From the NCBI GenBank assembly GCA_030765065.1, contig CM060978.1:110231192-110295191 (forward strand): 64,000 bases of DNA, in the 5' to 3' direction. This document shows, in pieces, positions 58,979 to 64,000 of the stretch; position 1 is the first letter of the stretch; the number at the start of each line of letters is the position of its first letter. This DNA comes from Deroplatys truncata. Its lineage: Eukaryota > Arthropoda > Insecta > Mantodea > Mantidae. A model generated the notes under the pieces. That model was not told the DNA's origin. It made no database searches and was given only the letters and a program-made list of their open reading frames with translations. Both the position numbers and the translations under genes were made by a program.

Positions 58979-59118
58979 ACACACACACGGACATGTTTCC
59001 AAAAATGCTTTTTTTGGATTCAGGGGGTCTCAAAACATATATTTCCAGTGAAATCTCGGTATCGAATTTTTGGGTGGAATGCAATACTTCCCCTACTTAC
59101 TATACGTAGTAGAGAAAG
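58177..59118 (+). mobile_element. Family A repeat, copy A20, inserted in the FLYWCH finger
   Basis: The best complete copy (942 bases): head TCTGATGTGTTACACTCACA, tail TACGTAGTAGAGAAAG. TAAAAA at 58171-58176 recurs at 59119-59124 (a preceding G also matches), so deleting the element plus one TAAAAA restores the codons of the interrupted zinc finger. It has the longest internal CA tract in the family (about 58906-58974) and no coding frame shared with other copies. The tail holds a 5-base-pair hairpin, TACTA/TAGTA. Confidence 0.92.
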
Positions 59119-60271
59119 TAAAAACTGCAGTGTGCATCTTTCTCTGAGGTGGATAATGACATGAAATGCAGACTTGTTGGGGAACATAATCATGATCAGA
59201 GCCAAATAATTATTAGAAAATATTTCCAACAGCTTGAAGAGGAAAGCGAAGACAAAACTGAGAGCCAGTCAAAGTGAATGCGAAAATAAATTTTGGCAGC
59301 GCCGATTGTGATATATGAATGGTTAACAAGTATGACCATAAAAGTAAAATTTATTTTTGTGCAGAAAAACGGAAGCACCTCCCGCCTGCTCCAAAAACCA
59401 TAGAGGAAGTAAATGGGGCTCTTGACTCCGTGAAAACAACTTCCTATGAGGAGCAACGACTGGAACAGCCAAACGGTTGCTTTTTCAACAAATGGCAATT
59501 TTATGTACTTGTGCGAAAGTCTGGACAACACTCTTCAGTACTGCACAAGACACTTCCATTAGTTGTTGCAATTCATGGATCTGAAAATGGAAACTACAAT
59601 CCATTAGTATTTTGTCTGCTACCTGCCTTCAGACTACTGAAAGAAAAATGTGGACATAGAGTTTAAACTTCAACCAACAAGAATCATGGTAATTCCGAGG
59701 CAGGTATTCGTGTAGTTATCGATACTGTCTGCCCGGATGTAATTTTAACAGGTTAGTGCAATACATTTACTATTTATGTGAGTAATATTCCTTTGGGATT
59801 TCCTTTTTATTGCGTAACACTATGCTGGACATTTGGGTTTCCTTTTTGTATCCTGAGGAGGTCGAAAACTATTTGTGCAGGACCTAATTTCTGTTCAACC
59901 GCAAGCCCAGATAGTAGAGGCATAACGTAACTATTTAGTTAAAAATTACATAGCTAATAATTCTCCGATTTCCAACTCCCATATGGTCATCAGATTTATC
60001 GGCGTCAGATAGAACCACAAATACTGCGAATCTTTTCATTCACAGTTTACCACACTCACCCAAGCAACTTTCGTCTCTTGGCTGCTTTAAAGAACTTTCA
60101 GACAAACGTTTCAATTGCTAAACGTAGCTCAGCGACTCCACAGAAAGTGTTCAACACGAAGTACAAGGCTGTCATGAAATTTTCGGAGGAGGCAATTAAA
60201 AATTACAGGAATAATGAAACTGGTAGATTTTGTTTCATTAAGCGTGTTGCCTATAGGTATGCAAAGAAATA
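59119..60271 (+). pseudogene. FLYWCH finger 3' part and MULE-type transposase remnant
   Basis: Continues 58085-58176. AACTGCAGTG starts the second half of the finger: NCSVHL, then one frame over DNDMKCRLVGEHNHD with the closing H-x-H (59175-59195). A linker follows, then a 115-codon frame with RKHLPPAPKTIEEVNGALDS and LPLVVAIHGSENGNYNPLVF (59350-59620), typical of the MULE transposase N-terminal and core region. Next comes SEAGIRVVIDTVCPDVILTG (59695-59755). A gap follows; then YPEEVENYL (about 59850), RFPTPIWSSDLSASDRTTNT (59965-60025), the RTNN-type motif before the last catalytic region, and HTHPSNFRLLAALKNFQTNV (60052-60111). The frame ends VAYRYAKK-stop at 60269-60271. At least five frameshifts or stops; the GC-FH motif is missing. 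It is inactive. Confidence 0.8.
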
Positions 60272-60439
60272 AACAACGCAGTGTCTGTATGTAACTTGTA
60301 AGTAATGTATATAAGTAAAATTTTTATTAATTGACAAGAGAAATCTTGGGATATAAAGCACTGGCGAAAACTTTATCAGCTTTTAAACCGCTAGCAAAGC
60401 TGTATAGCAGGGTGAAGAAGTAATTTATTACGTTATTTA

Positions 60440-60570
60440 TTAGCACCACGTATGGAAACCAATTTGAAGTTTTCTTTTAACTTGTTTGCAACACGCTTTG
60501 GGCGTCAATTTGAGAAGATGGTTTGTTACGTTATTTGCACCACGTATGAACGCCAATTTGAAGTAGTTTA
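60440..60570 (-). repeat. Three tandem PBS-like units
   Basis: Read on the minus strand, three units begin AAATTGG or AAATTGA and continue with CGTTCATACGTGGTGC-like sequence (near 60560, 60520 and 60470). The wording TTGGCGCC-x-ACGTGG is common at LTR-retroelement primer-binding sites of insects. No LTR or coding region was found next to it. Confidence 0.35.
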
Positions 60571-60870
60571 TATTGAAGGAGTTGTGTTATATTTCAACTG
60601 TCGGGGAGCCGAACTTGTAGTAGTTGCAACCGCACGTATAGTAAACTGTTTCCGGTAGCCTTCGCCCCAAGTTTAAAAAAAATATTAACTTTGTAATTTG
60701 ACGTTTCTTTAAATATTATATATTTGCCTCGGCTGCGTCAGTATTATTGTTAGAGACACGTTTCTCTCAGCAGGGTTGTGGTGTGACTAAGAATGTAGGC
60801 TTACACAGATTATAATTTTACTTCACTCCTTTTATTAACGCTTGATATGATTTAAATAACACTTCACTGA

Positions 60871-60906
60871 TAGAGAGAAAGAGAGAGAGAGACAGAGAGA
60901 GAGAGA
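60871..60906 (+). repeat. (GA)n microsatellite
   Basis: GA units with one AA and one CA interruption. Confidence 0.9.
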
Positions 60907-61789
60907 GCTGTGAGATGTTTTTATTAAGTACTTGCACTTTTTAATACGTAAACTATTTTCGTCTCACACGAATACGTATTATACTTCTCGAGGACATGTC
61001 TTGCATCCGGCTAGGAACACTGTTTACAGGCAACTGAATTGATTTCAACCGTCTAAACTTGTAAATTTCTGTATTTCAAGTCTCTGATTGGCTATTCCTA
61101 ATCTAATAGAATACCTCCATTTAACTAAAACTTTTTCTGGTTGTTGATTAGCTATTTTTAAACTGTCTCAAAATTTACATAATTGTTGCTCCAATAATGA
61201 CTAGTAGCATTTAAACTTTAAAATTTATTATTGCTTCAAGGTTACCTCATTGTTAGCAAATTTTGACCTATTTCTCACAGCTCCTACATTATTAAATTAC
61301 GTAATATATTTATATAACACTATTGAACATGTATACAATAATATAAGCATATGCAATGACTGTTACATATATTTTACAAATTATTACACACACATATTGC
61401 TTCAAGGCGGGCTGTTATTGAATTTACATATTATATAATTAGACTGAAATTATTTAAGTGTTAAAAATACTGCCTCAAGGGCTGCCAGTCCTCAGCTGGG
61501 TAAAACTTTATTTTTAAGCTAATGTGCCTATAAAAATTGGTTAAAATCATTATATAAAGCTAAAAATTAGTTTTTAAGATCTTTAACATACGTAGTTATA
61601 CCTCAAACTTTCATTTAGCTCCGTTACTTAATTAATATCGGCAATACTTACAGCTTTGTGCATATAATAAAATACTTCTCTGCATAGTAGTGCAATGCAC
61701 ATTAAAATTATTTAAAACGCTTTTACTGTCAGTATTTTACACCACTTTTTGGCCACTTAGTTTGAAACTTTCAGCAAAACTTAGGAACT

Positions 61790-61811
61790 GTTAACATAAC
61801 ATTATGTTAAC
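61790..61811. repeat. Perfect 10-base inverted repeat
   Basis: GTTAACATAA and TTATGTTAAC are exact inverse complements separated by CA. Further short AACATAAC units follow directly. This could form a small hairpin; no role is evident. Confidence 0.7.
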
Positions 61812-61852
61812 ATTATTAACATAACATAACAAGGTTAACATTCCCGTTTTTT

Positions 61853-61905
61853 ACTTCCTCTACATGGTAGGTAAGAAAGTATTTTATTCCAACCAAGTAG
61901 TCCAC
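61853..61905 (-). repeat. Family A tail fragment (A21)
   Basis: TTACTTCCTCTACATGGTAGG then AAGTATTTTATTCCAACC matches the outer tail of family A in reverse. Confidence 0.5.
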
Positions 61906-62214
61906 TGTCCTTGCATATTATAGCTTGGTATCAAAAGTGATGCTTCAAATATTGCCTTAACAGCGCTCAAAAGTTTTTGGCTAGAAATGATTATAAATGA
62001 AGCTACATGACTGCTATATTTATTCTCCATGCTTTTACTTATGCAAGTAAGTCAACTTGATTTCTCTGAACCTTATCTATGGCAAGTTTTCACCGTGAAG
62101 CCGTTCGTGGTGCGTCAGTTTTGAAGCTGTATCTTTACTTCAAATTTTGATGCTGCTTTCTGGTAATTGCATCAATTTAGATAATGTTTAACGTTACCTG
62201 CTTTGTTGTTCAGT

Positions 62215-62800
62215 TCTACAATGTCGTCATCTCCTAGCTCGTTTGCGTAGTCCAGTCCGGCAGCTGCTACAGTGTATAGTATGTAGGATGTAATTATCGG
62301 AGGGGACACCTCGCCGCTGCGACCAACTACATCTAATGTGGCAGGGATGAAGTGAAGGCGCTGCAGGCAGTGGCAGGTCTGTAGGCAGAAATGATCCCAG
62401 AGACGCAGGGAAGTCCCTATCATTTCCGCTCTCGCCAGTAGACGCGGAGTCCTGTGAGGGCGAGGAAGCGGCCCTTCCAGGCAGGCCAACACGACCCGTC
62501 GTTGATGGGGAGAAATCTTTCCAAAGTGCAGCAATCATACCATCTGGCCATCACTAGACGCACTACGGAGCCCGGAGCCACTACCTGAAAGATGAAAGCG
62601 AGAAAGGTGAAATGACAGGAAATGAGGGAAAGGGGAAATAGTGTTAGAATACACCAACCCAGCATTCACCTAGCTGACCAGAAGAAAATCAAGAAGAGCT
62701 CCATGGCCAGAGTGGGCGACTATCGGGAATCGAACCCCGGACCTCTCCAATGCGTGTCACAGATGTTACCGCCTGAGTCATCAGTAGACTACAGTAGTAT
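62215..62800 (-). repeat. SINE2-long copy
   Basis: A reverse copy. The tRNA-like head at the right end (minus strand: GACTCAGGCGGTAACATCTG then TGACACGCATTGGAGAGG) has a B box in GGGGTTCGATTCCCG. The body holds the SINE2 segment with AACCCAGCATTCACCTAGCT. About 350 GC-rich bases (62230-62570) follow it. Frames up to 120 codons in the GC-rich part are probably fortuitous. No clear target duplication was found. Confidence 0.7.
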
Positions 62801-64000
62801 AGCTTTGAGTTCATCTCAGGGTATGCGTGAGTGTAGTGTGAAAGGATAACACCAGTTCAATTAACTAATATGTAAGTTTTAACTCAAATATTTGTTGACT
62901 CAAATATTTTGTTTGAAAAGAGTCGCCGACTGTTAAAGTCTTGACTGTTAAAGAATTGAATTATTCCTATAGTAATAATGAAGCGAAGCGTCAGTTGCGG
63001 TAAGTCGCAATAATTATACCTGAAAGATCCCTCGCAAGAGCCGCTAAATTTTTCTAACCCAAACGCGTCACCGGGCGACACTTAAACCTTAATGTTTTAA
63101 TAAATGAAATAAATCAAACAAAATGAAAATAAATACTACGTGAGTAATCGCAATAGCCGTCACACGAGTGTGTTACATGATTTAGTAAGTAAGTATTATT
63201 AACTGAGTCTGATTTAGAGTGCATGCTCTTATCTTAACTTAAGCTCCACCTATTTATTGCTACCCCTACCAACGTTGCTACTTACATGAACCGATCTTAA
63301 ACTTTACATATGCGTATCTGAAACCGTTACTATGCTGTGTCTTGCTCGAATCTCAGAATTTCATTCACTTTCCAATTTACAGAATTCCCGTCTGCGTGAC
63401 TTTTCAAATGCACAGAACTCAACTGTAACTGCATTCCAGGAAGATGTGTGCTAATGCGTTCGCTACTCGGCTGTTACTAATGACTTTCCTTAACATGACA
63501 CGCTAATGTCGTTTTTCTTCGGACAAATCTTTTATACATTGATTGAATATAGTGATGATGTCACTATTTCTCAATACTTGATACTCGATACCGATACTGA
63601 TTTCTGAACACCGATATTCGATACACGATACTCACTTTATAAAAAACTGTAAAGGCAATAGATTGTTCTGAATTATACGCATGTAACCAGTTTTGTATTG
63701 TATGCTAATTCCGAAATTGTTCCTATTTGACATTCTCCAGTTGACAGCAATTTTTTTCTTCGTAATACCACATATATAGTTATTCATCCGGTAATAAATA
63801 ATTAGCCATATAACACTCGGAAACATAGTAAGTTTGTGGATTAAGGCTCTCTACTGCCCACCCTCATGCATTAGTATATACATGTTTAATACAAAGTACA
63901 TATATTAGATACAATAAAACATTTGAAGAAAAAATCAAAGAAGTATTGTGTGAGGTATGAAGGGATCAAGATTTTTGTTTAAGAACTCGAACATTCATGA
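62801..64000. other. Gene-free end of the window
   Basis: AT-rich, without a supported gene. A short degenerate repeat of GATACTCGATACCGATAC-type sequence occurs at about 63575-63630. Confidence 0.4.

Larger units (their letters stand above)
60272..62214. other. Gene-free stretch
   Basis: No supported gene. It contains short tandem similarity near 60440-60570, a GA microsatellite at 60871-60906, a perfect palindrome at 61790-61811 and a family A fragment near 61853. Confidence 0.4.

Noticed and set aside
58177-59118. Family A as a canonical Helitron
   Set aside because: It starts with TC and has a hairpin near the 3' end, but there is no CTRR end, and the flanks show a target duplication.
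58862-59164. 100-codon frame rich in threonine and histidine
   Set aside because: It is the translation of the CA tract of a family A element.
62172-62534. 120-codon reverse frame
   Set aside because: It lies in the GC-rich body of a SINE2-long copy and overlaps another frame of similar length; GC-rich sequence has few stops.
1-64000. CRISPR array or bacterial operon
   Set aside because: No regularly spaced identical repeats with unique spacers; the sequence is plainly a eukaryotic repeat landscape.

Overview
The window looks like intergenic or intronic DNA from a large, repeat-rich arthropod genome, most likely an insect. The reasons are low GC, long non-coding stretches, many dinucleotide microsatellites, several tRNA-derived SINE families, decayed mariner-type transposases, LINE reverse-transcriptase remnants and a FLYWCH-MULE remnant, all of types common in insects. 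I cannot name the species. I found no intact host protein gene, no functional tRNA or rRNA, and no CRISPR array; nearly all long ORFs are chance frames through repeats.

The dominant component is a non-coding repeat I call family A (about 0.95 kb when complete). It has about twenty full, deleted, nested or fold-back copies, at about 0.6-1.3, 6.2, 6.5-7.6, 10.3-11.5, 13.6, 15.1-16.1, 21.4-22.2, 26.1-27.4, 32.9-34.9, 37.3-37.9, 42.0-44.6, 46.9-47.1, 48.0-50.1, 55.4-57.6, 58.2-59.1 and 61.9 kb. Its ends can be set because one copy sits inside another (48.8-49.7 kb) and one interrupts a FLYWCH zinc-finger reading frame (58.2-59.1 kb). SINEs are the second layer: SINE1 (about 0.3 kb, 4.7, 11.5, 17.4, 48.3 and 57.2 kb); SINE2 and its longer relatives (10.4, 11.8, 13.3, 20.7, 39.7, 41.4 and 62.2 kb); and others at 22.8, 24.5, 36.4, 37.1, 43.9, 45.8 and 57.7 kb. 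Several have clear target-site duplications. A third repeat, family C, lies at 1.3-2.2, 28.6-29.5 and 31.4-31.6 kb.

Protein-coding remnants are all transposon-derived: LINE pieces at 3.5-4.0 kb (-), 7.7-8.05 kb (-) and 52.96-54.93 kb (+, with YADD still present); mariner-superfamily transposase fragments at 18.2-18.7 kb (-), 29.6-30.5 kb (-), 34.1-34.85 kb (inverted pair) and 38.6-39.7 kb (composite with terminal inverted repeats); and a FLYWCH zinc finger plus MULE transposase pseudogene at 58.1-60.3 kb. The main non-transposon-like signal is a minus-strand promoter near 31.15-31.28 kb: tandem heat-shock elements, a TATA box and an initiator spaced as in heat-shock genes, with a possible splice donor about 215 bases downstream. 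It may belong to a gene with distant coding exons, or to an LTR.
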